Assembly: GCA_031289875.1 (NCBI GenBank)
Contig: JAITOO010000077.1
Location: forward strand, 1 to 7,083
Source: Flavobacteriaceae bacterium
GTDB lineage: Bacteria; Bacteroidota; Bacteroidia; Flavobacteriales; Weeksellaceae
Length of the DNA stretch: 7,083 bases
Direction: 5' to 3'
Below are positions 1 to 5,551 of the stretch, piece by piece. The translations under genes were made by a program, and so were the position numbers. The notes below the pieces were generated by a model. The model made no database searches and was not told the DNA's origin. It saw only the letters and a list, made by a program, of their open reading frames with translations. Positions within the stretch are counted from its first letter, which is position 1. The number at the start of each line of letters is the position of its first letter.

Positions 1-1040
1 TCTTGTCCTTTTTTCATCAGGTTTTTGCGGTACAGTTCTTCCAGAGAAACAGCATAATTCTGGGCAATGTCATACATCGTGTCGCCCTTTTTTGCTATGT
101 GAATTTGGATTGCGCCCGACAGCCGTTTGGGTTCGAGAAATATTTTCTGATTGGGAACAAGATTGATATTTGTTTCATCTAAATCGTTGTAAATTAAAAG
201 TTTGCCAAAAGAAATTCCGTAGGCTTTCGAAACGTCATCCCAAGTGTCGCCGTCTTTCGAAACGATAAATTTCACATTTCCGTTGGGGTGATGTTTAATT
301 CTCTGTGCAGGAAATTCAAAATTGTTTTCAGGGATTTTAGAAATTTTTTTTGTCGTTGCAGGCAGCTTGTTTTCTGATTTTTGAATATCGGAAGCAAAAG
401 ATTTCTGCGTGCTGTTGTTTGAATCTGAGACTGTTGCAGAGTTCGAAAAACCGGCAGACAGAGGAGATGCGGAAGAATCAGGGTACAATTTCTCCAATAA
501 GTCATTGATCTGTGCTTCGGTTACGTTGTCAAATAAATTCAACTGATATTTTTCAATGCTTTTGATAAGAGTATAAGCGTATTTAGGATTAGTGGCATAG
601 CCCGATTTTTTCAAGCCGTGCGCCCAAGCTTTGTAATCTTTTGGGTCTAAATAAAACAAACTTTTGTAATATGGGCGATTTGCCAAAAACAAGGAATGGT
701 CTCTGTAAGAATCTGAGGCAGAAGGATATTTTCTAAAACATTCGCCTCGTGCGTCGTCGTCGTGGTACATGCGCCCGCCCATCCAGTCATTTTTGCATTT
801 GATTCCGAAATGGTTGTTGCCGTATTGAGCTAAATCGCTTTGTCCATAGCCGGTTTCCAGCAGACCCTGTGCCAGCGTGATGCTCGCAGGAATTTTGAAC
901 AATTGCATTTCCCGCACGGCAAATTTGGCATAATTTCTTACATATTGTACATCTTTTTTCATCTGCGGAGTAAGCGCGGGGGCTTGTGCGGAAATGCTCC
1001 CGAACATTGCGATGGCGACTAATAAAAGAATTTTTTTCAT
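1..1040 (-). CDS. Secreted glucosaminidase (GH73-type) with LysM repeats, 3' end outside window
   Basis: A peptidoglycan hydrolase predicted to cut N-acetylglucosamine linkages in the cell wall outside the inner membrane. The frame is open from an ATG at 1040 to the left edge, giving 346 codons without a stop. Residues 1-19 form a signal peptide (MKK, hydrophobic run, cut near ISAQ/APA). Residues about 30-170 match a GH73/FlgJ-like glucosaminidase: AQGLLETGYGQS (57-68) carries the likely catalytic Glu62, followed by NNHFGIKC (75-82), a conserved core, and YATNPKYAYTLIKSIEKY (148-165). A Ser/Asn/Lys-rich linker (about 187-245) leads to one LysM repeat (about 257-303, VSKDGDTWDDVSKAYG) and a second (about 312 onward, AKKGDTMYDIAQNYAVS) that is cut by the edge. 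LysM repeats bind glycan chains. It starts 4 bases after the stop of the upstream PLP-enzyme gene, so the two are probably co-transcribed and translationally coupled. Family call is firm; the exact bond cut is inferred. Confidence 0.93.
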   Translation of the reverse strand, partial: MKKILLLVAIAMFGSISAQAPALTPQMKKDVQYVRNYAKFAVREMQLFKIPASITLAQGLLETGYGQSDLAQYGNNHFGIKCKNDWMGGRMYHDDDARGECFRKYPSASDSYRDHSLFLANRPYYKSLFYLDPKDYKAWAHGLKKSGYATNPKYAYTLIKSIEKYQLNLFDNVTEAQINDLLEKLYPDSSASPLSAGFSNSATVSDSNNSTQKSFASDIQKSENKLPATTKKISKIPENNFEFPAQRIKHHPNGNVKFIVSKDGDTWDDVSKAYGISFGKLLIYNDLDETNINLVPNQKIFLEPKRLSGAIQIHIAKKGDTMYDIAQNYAVSLEELYRKNLMKKGQ

Positions 1041-1044
1041 TTAT

Positions 1045-1956
1045 TTAACAATCAATTAAAACTATTTTATGTTTTTTCTTTAAAAATTTATTCATCTCTC
1101 TGATTCCCTGCAATCCGCCTGTATGGACAGCAAGGATTTTTTTATCTGCGCCGATTTCTCCGTTTTTCAGCATTTCCCGCAACCCGAACATCATTTTTCC
1201 CGTATATACAGGGTCTAACGGAATGTCGTTGAGACGGTAAAAATCGTTGATAAAATCAATCAATTCCTCTGAAACTTTGGCATATCCGCCAAAATGATAC
1301 TGCAAATTTATAGTAAAATTTTCTTTATTGGAATATTTTAAGACTTCATTAACCAAAAATCCTGCATTTTTTAACGACGGAAAACCGATAATCCGCTGGC
1401 GGCTGTGCGCTCCAACAGACAACCCCGCGAGCGTTCCACCTGTTCCCATAGCGGTTGTGATGATGTCAAAACCGGAGGTGCGTTCGTCCAAAATTTCAGC
1501 TGCGCCTTTCACGGCAAGAGCGTTCGTTCCGCCTTCAGGAACTAAATAATGATTGGGTATCTCGTTTAAAATCCGACGGATAAGTTCTGATTTTTCTTTC
1601 AATCGATATTCGTCTCTGGGAACAAATCGAAATTTCATTCCCAATTCTGAAGCCCGACATAATGTCTCATTGTCCTGCCATTTATCGATAATTTCTTGCC
1701 CGCGTATGATTCCGACGGTTTTGAAGTTGTTTTCTTTTCCCGCCGCCGCCGCCGCTACGATGTGGTTGGACATCGCTCCGCCGAAAGTAACCAAAGTTTC
1801 GGCATTCAACTTTTTGCATTCCAGTAGATTATATTTCATCTTCCAGAATTTATTTCCTGAAATAATCGGGTGGACAAGGTCTTCTCTCTTGATGAAAAGA
1901 TGAAAACTTCCGTCTAAATCAGGAAAGCGGAAAGGCTGTATAGGCATCTCTGTCAT
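1045..1956 (-). CDS. PLP-dependent ACC deaminase / D-cysteine desulfhydrase family protein
   Basis: A 303-residue fold-type II PLP enzyme, slightly shorter than the usual 325-340 of the family. SGNKFWK (33-39) holds the Schiff-base lysine, Lys36. GGAMSNH (59-65) is the family's GGxxSNH motif. PEGGTNALAVKG (140-151) and the glycine loop MGTGGTLAGL (170-179) are the expected phosphate-binding and structural motifs, and HTGGLQG (278-284) closes the cofactor site. The active-site tyrosine sits in DPVYTGK (248-254). True ACC deaminases have Glu after this Tyr, whereas this protein has Thr, as in D-cysteine desulfhydrases. A D-amino-acid or D-cysteine lyase role is therefore more likely than ethylene-precursor breakdown, though neither is proven. 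The ATG at 1956 is used; a second Met is codon 4. No signal peptide, so cytoplasmic. First gene of a probable two-gene or longer minus-strand operon with the glucosaminidase. Confidence 0.9.
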   Translation of the reverse strand: MTEMPIQPFRFPDLDGSFHLFIKREDLVHPIISGNKFWKMKYNLLECKKLNAETLVTFGGAMSNHIVAAAAAGKENNFKTVGIIRGQEIIDKWQDNETLCRASELGMKFRFVPRDEYRLKEKSELIRRILNEIPNHYLVPEGGTNALAVKGAAEILDERTSGFDIITTAMGTGGTLAGLSVGAHSRQRIIGFPSLKNAGFLVNEVLKYSNKENFTINLQYHFGGYAKVSEELIDFINDFYRLNDIPLDPVYTGKMMFGLREMLKNGEIGADKKILAVHTGGLQGIREMNKFLKKKHKIVLIDC

Positions 1957-2018
1957 AGGGTGATAAAGGTAATGATTTTAATCGTAAAAAATCAATAACT
2001 GACAAAAATCATATTATT

Positions 2019-2032
2019 TTCTCAGCTGAGAA
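2019..2032. promoter_or_regulatory. 14-bp perfect palindrome between divergent genes, candidate operator
   Basis: TTCTCAGCTGAGAA reads the same on both strands and has no central loop, so it fits a dimeric protein site better than an RNA hairpin. It lies 62 bases upstream of the gpmA ATG and 63 bases upstream of the PLP-enzyme ATG, almost exactly midway. No known regulator is recognised. Function is inference. Confidence 0.4.
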
Positions 2033-2056
2033 GTGGCGTAATTTTTCTTTTATTCG

Positions 2057-2064
2057 TACATTTA
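2057..2064 (+). promoter_or_regulatory. Weak candidate -7 element for gpmA
   Basis: TACATTTA matches seven of eight positions of the Bacteroidota -7 box TAnnTTTG and would place transcription start about 20 bases before the ATG. No good TTTG is present at the expected -33 distance. The palindrome at 2019-2032 ends just above that region, so an activator could substitute, but this is speculative. Confidence 0.3.
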
Positions 2065-2093
2065 CACTTCAATAAACATAAAAAAAGAAGAAA

Positions 2094-2699
2094 ATGGCAA
2101 TATTAGTAATGTTCAGGCATGGACAAAGCGTTTGGAATTTAGAAAACAAATTTACAGGCTGGGTGGACGTAGAATTGTCTCCAAAAGGTGTGGAAGAAGC
2201 TAAAGCCGCAGGCGAAAAACTTCAAGGTTTTCACTTTGATTATGCCTATTCATCAGCGTTGAAAAGAGCGCAGAATACATTGACAATCGCTTTGGAAACG
2301 GCGGGAATTGCAGGAGTACCCACAACTTACGATAAGGCGTTGAACGAAAGAATGTACGGCGATTTGCAGGGATTGAACAAGGCAGAAACTGCTGAAAAAT
2401 TCGGCGACGAGCAGGTTCATATTTGGCGCAGAAGTTACGACATTGCTCCGCCTAACGGAGAAAGCCTGAAAGACACAGCTGCGCGCGTAATTCCGTATTT
2501 TGAAGCAGAAATTGCACCGAAACTGAAAGCAGGCAAAAATGTTGTAATTGCCGCTCACGGAAACAGTTTGCGAGCGTTAATCATGGTTTTAGAAAAAATG
2601 ACCCCTGACGAAATTCTCAAGTTTGAGATAGGCACGGGTGTTCCGAGAGAATACAAATTGGACGACCAACTTAATGTGTTGGAAGTGAAAGATTTGTAA
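2094..2699 (+). CDS. gpmA: 2,3-bisphosphoglycerate-dependent phosphoglycerate mutase
   Basis: Interconverts 3-phosphoglycerate and 2-phosphoglycerate in glycolysis and gluconeogenesis, in the cytoplasm, through a phosphohistidine intermediate. [17 protein letters not shown] (7-23) is the family signature; His9 is the phosphorylated residue and Arg8 a phosphate ligand. Arg58 lies in [10 protein letters not shown] (53-62), the proton donor Glu85 in [11 protein letters not shown] (83-93), the Arg112-Arg113 pair in WRRSYD, and the second catalytic histidine is His155 in [10 protein letters not shown] (153-162). At 201 residues it is shorter than the roughly 250-residue E. coli enzyme, mainly by loss of C-terminal and insert segments; short dPGMs of about this size are known in bacteria. 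The 2094 ATG gives [10 protein letters not shown], the expected short N-terminus, and follows a purine-rich AAAAAAAGAAGAAA stretch. It stands alone, divergent from the PLP enzyme, with a hairpin terminator 48 bases past the stop. Confidence 0.97.
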   Translation: MAILVMFRHGQSVWNLENKFTGWVDVELSPKGVEEAKAAGEKLQGFHFDYAYSSALKRAQNTLTIALETAGIAGVPTTYDKALNERMYGDLQGLNKAETAEKFGDEQVHIWRRSYDIAPPNGESLKDTAARVIPYFEAEIAPKLKAGKNVVIAAHGNSLRALIMVLEKMTPDEILKFEIGTGVPREYKLDDQLNVLEVKDL

Positions 2700-2747
2700 G
2701 ATATATTTATTTTAGTTATTCAATTTTTTAGGGGTAAAAATTGTTTG

Positions 2748-2790
2748 GAAAAGTCATTGGATTTCAGTATTCAATGACTTTTCTGTTATT
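2748..2790 (+). terminator. Hairpin terminator of gpmA
   Basis: A perfect 12-bp stem, GAAAAGTCATTG (2748-2759) with CAATGACTTTTC (2772-2783), surrounds a 12-base spacer that can add three more pairs (one G-U). The stem is AT-rich and the T-run after it is short and interrupted (TGTTATT), so it may be less efficient than the terminator at 3836. It lies 48 bases after the gpmA stop. Confidence 0.7.
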
Positions 2791-2938
2791 AAATTGTAAA
2801 AATTGTTCATTTTTTTTAAGTAAAATAATAGTCGGAAAGGAATTGCATAAAGCACTGAAAATCAAATATAAATAATGATTTGTATCAGGTTTTTTTGTAA
2901 AAACAACAGTAATTTTTATGTTTCTTTAAAATTGAAAA

Positions 2939-2969
2939 TTTGTTTTTATTGATAAAAAGTTTATTTTTG
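2939..2969 (+). promoter_or_regulatory. Bacteroidota-type promoter of the TorF-like gene
   Basis: TTTG at 2939-2942 and TATTTTTG at 2962-2969 are separated by 19 bases. Both boxes match the known Bacteroidota consensus (TTTG, 17-23 bp, TAnnTTTG) exactly. Transcription would start near 2976, leaving a leader of about 85 bases. Confidence 0.75.
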
Positions 2970-2986
2970 CAAAATATTTCAATACA

Positions 2987-3006
2987 ACCCCTAAATTTAT
3001 GGGGGT
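2987..3006 (+). promoter_or_regulatory. Leader hairpin of the TorF-like mRNA
   Basis: ACCCC (2987-2991) pairs with GGGGT (3002-3006), and the TAAATTTA between them is itself palindromic, so two inner pairs are possible with one bulged base. It would lie about 10 bases from the predicted 5' end of the mRNA and is the only G/C-rich patch in the leader. It has no T-run, so it is not a terminator. It could protect the 5' end or regulate translation; no known riboswitch is recognised. Confidence 0.4.
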
Positions 3007-3059
3007 GATATTTGAAAAAGAAGTAAAAAAAATGATACTAACATTAAATTTATATAGGT

Positions 3060-3800
3060 ATGAGAGTAATTTTTTATTTTTTAAGAGTTTTGTCTGTTGC
3101 AGGATTCTTAATGCTGTCTTTGACAGTAAAGGCGCAGGATTCTGCGGAGAGCAAGGTAAAAGTAGATTTTTCAGGGGATTTTGTAAGCAGTTATGTGTGG
3201 CGCGGTTTCAAGCAGACAGGAGCGAGCATTCAACCTGCATTGAGCCTCACGACGGGCGGTCTGACTGTCGGGGCATGGGGTTCTACGGATTTTGAGGGAG
3301 GAAGCTCGGGACACAAAGAGGTGGATTTTTACGCTTCCTATGCAATTGATAGATTTTCGGTTACCGTAACCGACTATTGGTGGGACGGTGAAGGAGCTTT
3401 CCGCTATTTCAGCAATCCGGACGAAGGTTATTCAGGACATATGCTGGAAGCTTCAGCGGCTTATACTTTTTCTGAAAAATTTCCGTTGTCTGTTGCGTGG
3501 AACACCTTTCTGCTCGGAGAAGGAAACAAAAAGGTCGATGGAGGCAATTCCTTTTCCACTTTCGTGGAACTGAGCTATCCGTTTTCTTTCCAAAACTTTG
3601 ATTTTAGTTTGGCAGCCGGCTTTACTCCTTGGGAGAGTGCGGTTTATGGTACGAACGGATTCCGGTTCACTCAAATCAATCTTGGCGTTTCCAAAAAAAT
3701 TCCGATTACTGATTCTTTCAGCCTTCCTGTTTATGGAAATATTATTGCCAATCCGGCGACAGAAGACATACATTTTGTTTTCGGTATAAAAATCGAATAA
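3060..3800 (+). CDS. TorF/Gcw_chp-like outer-membrane beta-barrel protein
   Basis: A 246-residue predicted outer-membrane barrel. Residues 1-25 are a signal peptide (hydrophobic 3-23, cut after VKA). The mature N-terminus has FSGDFVSSYVWRGFKQTG (37-54) followed by QPALSLTTGGLTVGAWGS (58-75). This matches the pattern of the TorF / Gcw_chp putative porin family, which starts with SDY.RG.SQT, then P..Q, then G...G.W.S. The rest alternates short aromatic-rich strands and Gly/Asn/Asp turns (for example VDFYASYAI, FSVTVTDYWWDG, LEASAAYTF) and ends in FVFGIKIE, typical of barrels. The substrate is unknown. The ATG at 3060 is chosen because it gives a complete signal peptide; an overlapping frame from 2999 does not. 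It has a strong promoter, a leader hairpin and a terminator, so it is a single-gene unit. Function beyond a membrane barrel is uncertain. Confidence 0.82.
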   Translation: MRVIFYFLRVLSVAGFLMLSLTVKAQDSAESKVKVDFSGDFVSSYVWRGFKQTGASIQPALSLTTGGLTVGAWGSTDFEGGSSGHKEVDFYASYAIDRFSVTVTDYWWDGEGAFRYFSNPDEGYSGHMLEASAAYTFSEKFPLSVAWNTFLLGEGNKKVDGGNSFSTFVELSYPFSFQNFDFSLAAGFTPWESAVYGTNGFRFTQINLGVSKKIPITDSFSLPVYGNIIANPATEDIHFVFGIKIE

Positions 3801-3835
3801 ATTCATCAATTATTTGTATATGTGATGTTCTTTAT

Positions 3836-3874
3836 AAAGGATACCTGCCTCCCCCTAAAGGTGTCCTTTTTTTT
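3836..3874 (+). terminator. Strong Rho-independent terminator after the TorF-like gene
   Basis: AAAGGATACCT (3836-3846) pairs with AGGTGTCCTTT (3859-3869), 11 pairs with one U-G wobble, around a C-rich 12-base loop. A run of eight T follows (3867-3874). It lies 36 bases after the stop, between convergent genes. The other strand has only an interrupted T-run after the stem, so it is mainly a plus-strand terminator. Confidence 0.88.
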
Positions 3875-3986
3875 GCTTTTTTTTGACGGAATTTCTATTG
3901 TTTGGCGGGGATTTTGCGGTAAAATGACAATAAAAAACAAAAATTTTCACAGCATTAAATCAATAATTTTCTTATCATTTTCAGTA

Positions 3987-4460
3987 TCACAAGCCTTTAC
4001 TTTCAATCAATAGCTTAAAATCGTTGTAGCGCTCTCCAAAAGCGGATTTAGGGATAAAACTCATCACTTTTTGTTTTTCATGAATGAAAAGCCAATTTTT
4101 GTTTTCCGTAATTTTCAACACATTTTCCCAAGAAATTTTTTCGTCGAAATTTTCGCCACTTGTTTTAATGATTTCAGGAGAAAATTCATACGTAATTTTT
4201 TCTGTCAGTTGTGGATTTTTAGAAATCTGATTTTTTATCAAAAAATAAAACAGTAAAGGATTTCCGACGACAAGCAATACTCCGAACAATACATAATAAA
4301 ACGGAGTTTTAGGAAGTTTTTCAAAATTCCGGTTGATGAAATAGCAGAATATCAAAAGTATTCCGATGAGTTCAAAAATAAGATTCAAAGGTCGTTTGAA
4401 ATACAGTTCCATAGTCAAGCTCAGGTATTCTTTTTGGGAAATTTGCGTTTGGATTTTCAT
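3987..4460 (-). CDS. Small membrane protein with YcxB-like C-terminal domain
   Basis: A 157-residue protein of unknown function. Two hydrophobic segments, about 25-42 (LNLIFELIGILLIFCYFI) and 54-75 (FYYVLFGVLL...FYFLI), separated by a short polar turn, indicate a two-pass inner-membrane hairpin with both ends probably cytoplasmic. The soluble C-terminal part (about 88-155) has the YcxB-like pattern: ITYEFSPEIIKTSG, then ISWENVLKITENKNWLFI (109-126), then FIPKSAFGE (135-143). The IPK and the W..V..I.E features are typical of that family, known mainly from Firmicutes and Bacteroidota with no assigned role. ATG at 4460 is chosen over a TTG two codons upstream. It is transcribed alone, divergent from the DUF937 gene and convergent with the TorF-like gene. 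Confidence 0.78.
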   Translation of the reverse strand: MKIQTQISQKEYLSLTMELYFKRPLNLIFELIGILLIFCYFINRNFEKLPKTPFYYVLFGVLLVVGNPLLFYFLIKNQISKNPQLTEKITYEFSPEIIKTSGENFDEKISWENVLKITENKNWLFIHEKQKVMSFIPKSAFGERYNDFKLLIESKGL

Positions 4461-4502
4461 ATTCAAATTTTCGGTAAAAGTACCATTTTTTTCGATAAAG
4501 AA

Positions 4503-4518
4503 TATGAATTAATTCATA
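4503..4518. promoter_or_regulatory. 16-bp perfect palindrome between divergent genes, candidate operator
   Basis: TATGAATTAATTCATA is a perfect inverted repeat, and flanking A-run and T-run bases add partial symmetry. It lies 42 bases above the YcxB-like ATG and 118 bases above the DUF937 ATG. A T-run follows on the plus strand, but no gene ends here, so an operator is more likely than a terminator. In AT-rich DNA such symmetry can arise by chance. Confidence 0.3.
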
Positions 4519-4636
4519 CTTTTTTTCACAGAACAAATAAACAATAAATTATTGATAATTAAATTATTAAAACACCTCTTTGGAATAAAATTTGATTAAT
4601 ATAAGTTTAAAAAAAATTAATTTAAATACAACACAA

Positions 4637-5257
4637 ATGGAAAATATTTTAGACATGCTTAACTCTGATTTAGGAAAACAGGTCATCGCCGGAATCAGCA
4701 AAAAAACCAACACTTCTTCAAAAGAAACAGCTTCGGTTCTTTCATCGGCAATTCCTGCTATTTTGGGCGGATTGCAAAACAACACTTCGACACAATCGGG
4801 CGCAAATGGAATTTTAAGCGCATTGACTTCTCACGATGGAGGTGTTTTAGACAACCTTGCAGGATTCTTTGGCGACAGCAACCGCGCTGCGGCTGACGGA
4901 AAAGGAATTTTGGGACACGCTTTAGGCAGTCAGGAAAGCTCAATAAAAAAGAGCATCAGCAAAAAAACAGGCGTAGATGCAGGCAAAGTGGCTCAGATAA
5001 TCGCCATTGCTGCTCCGATTGTGATGGGATATTTGGGAAAACAAACCCAAACCAACGGCGTTAGCGACAGCAAGGGTTTGTCAAGTCTTTTGGGCGGTCT
5101 GCTGGGAGGAAATTCAGGCGGAAGCGTTCTCAACGCAATTCTTGACCAAAACGGCGACGGCAAGTTGGATTTGAGCGACCTTGCGGGCTTAGCCTCCGGA
5201 CAGAAACAAGGCGGCGGTTTTTTAGGCGGCTTGTTCGGAAAACTTTTCGGCAAATAA
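4637..5257 (+). CDS. DUF937 family protein with EF-hand-like loop
   Basis: A 206-residue protein with no signal peptide or clear membrane segment, so probably cytoplasmic. It is a DUF937 (YidB-like) protein, whose biochemical role is unknown. Two helical units resemble each other: LGKQVIAGISKKTNTSS...IPAILGGL (12-46) and SSIKKSISKKTGVDAG...APIVMGYLGK (101-135), both with ISKKT followed about 20 residues later by a Pro-containing hydrophobic helix end. A low-complexity Gly/Leu/Ser tail (148-206) contains DQNGDGKLDLSD (170-181), which fits a 12-position EF-hand loop with acidic or amide residues at positions 1, 3, 5, 9 and 12. Related DUF937 proteins are known to carry a similar DGDG stretch. 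The frame extends upstream to a TTG at 4592, but the ATG at 4637 is preferred because the extra Lys/Asn/Ile residues look like untranslated AT-rich leader. No clear promoter or terminator was seen. Confidence 0.85.
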   Translation: MENILDMLNSDLGKQVIAGISKKTNTSSKETASVLSSAIPAILGGLQNNTSTQSGANGILSALTSHDGGVLDNLAGFFGDSNRAAADGKGILGHALGSQESSIKKSISKKTGVDAGKVAQIIAIAAPIVMGYLGKQTQTNGVSDSKGLSSLLGGLLGGNSGGSVLNAILDQNGDGKLDLSDLAGLASGQKQGGGFLGGLFGKLFGK

Positions 5258-5551
5258 TAAAAAATCAGGTATTGTTAAAACGGCATTGCTAAACCCAAAC
5301 TCCGCCTAATTCAGGTAGTTGTTTTCAATAAATAACTAAAAATAAGGGCATTGTTAAAATGGTATAAATTTTAGGTATTTTTTATCGAGTTAAGTCATTG
5401 ATATTCAGTATTTAATTTCATTAAAATCTATATTTATTTAACAATACCGAATACAGAAGTTAAATCTGCTAAAATTTGGCAAAGACATAAAAAAGTTTGG
5501 ATTGTTCAAAAATTGTTGTACGTTTGGGGGGACTAATTAATATTTAAATTG
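5258..5551. repeat. Intergenic GGYATTGTTAAA repeat cluster, MITE-like
   Basis: GGTATTGTTAAA at 5268-5279 recurs as GGCATTGCTAAA in tandem at 5282-5293, as GGCATTGTTAAA at 5347-5358, and in inverted orientation as TTTAACAATACC at 5437-5448. The first and last are exact 12-bp inverted copies bounding about 181 bases, as in a small non-autonomous element, but no target-site duplication is evident. A weak AT hairpin (TAGTTGTT at 5316, AATAACTA at 5331) lies inside. No coding frame is seen here; the promoter of the next gene follows at 5496. Confidence 0.5.
5496..5526 (+). promoter_or_regulatory. Bacteroidota-type promoter of the propeller gene
   Basis: TTTG at 5496-5499 and TACGTTTG at 5519-5526, separated by 19 bases, match both consensus boxes exactly. 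Transcription would start near 5533, giving a short leader of about 20 bases before the ATG at 5552. The spacing is the same as in the TorF-like promoter. Confidence 0.75.

Larger units (their letters stand above)
2700..3059. other. Intergenic region gpmA to TorF-like gene, no gene seen
   Basis: A very AT-rich 360-base stretch. It contains the gpmA terminator at the left, a promoter at 2939-2969 and a leader hairpin at 2987-3006 at the right. Between about 2791 and 2938 I see only A/T runs and a weak AT hairpin (GTTTTT at 2889, AAAAAC at 2899); no coding frame with family character and no RNA gene was recognised. Confidence 0.6.

Noticed and set aside
272..505. Minus-strand open frame of 77 codons
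   Set aside because: It overlaps the linker and first LysM region of the glucosaminidase in another frame; the glucosaminidase frame is open across the whole region with clear motifs.
2999..3295. Plus-strand open frame of 98 codons overlapping the start of the TorF-like gene
   Set aside because: It lies in another frame over the signal peptide and first strands of a well-supported gene, and its protein has no family character.
3453..3809. Antisense open frame of 118 codons over the TorF-like gene
   Set aside because: No recognisable family, basic composition typical of a shadow frame, and the plus-strand gene has a signal peptide, promoter and terminator.
3822..4013. Plus-strand open frame of 63 codons after the TorF-like gene
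   Set aside because: It reads straight through the strong terminator at 3836-3874 and is Phe/Lys-rich from A/T runs; no coding evidence.
4461..4466. TTG start two codons above the YcxB-like ATG
   Set aside because: The ATG at 4460 is the standard choice and nothing favours the rarer codon.
4592..4636. TTG-initiated N-terminal extension of the DUF937 protein
   Set aside because: The added residues are an AT-rich Ile/Asn/Lys stretch and an ATG at 4637 begins the family-like sequence.
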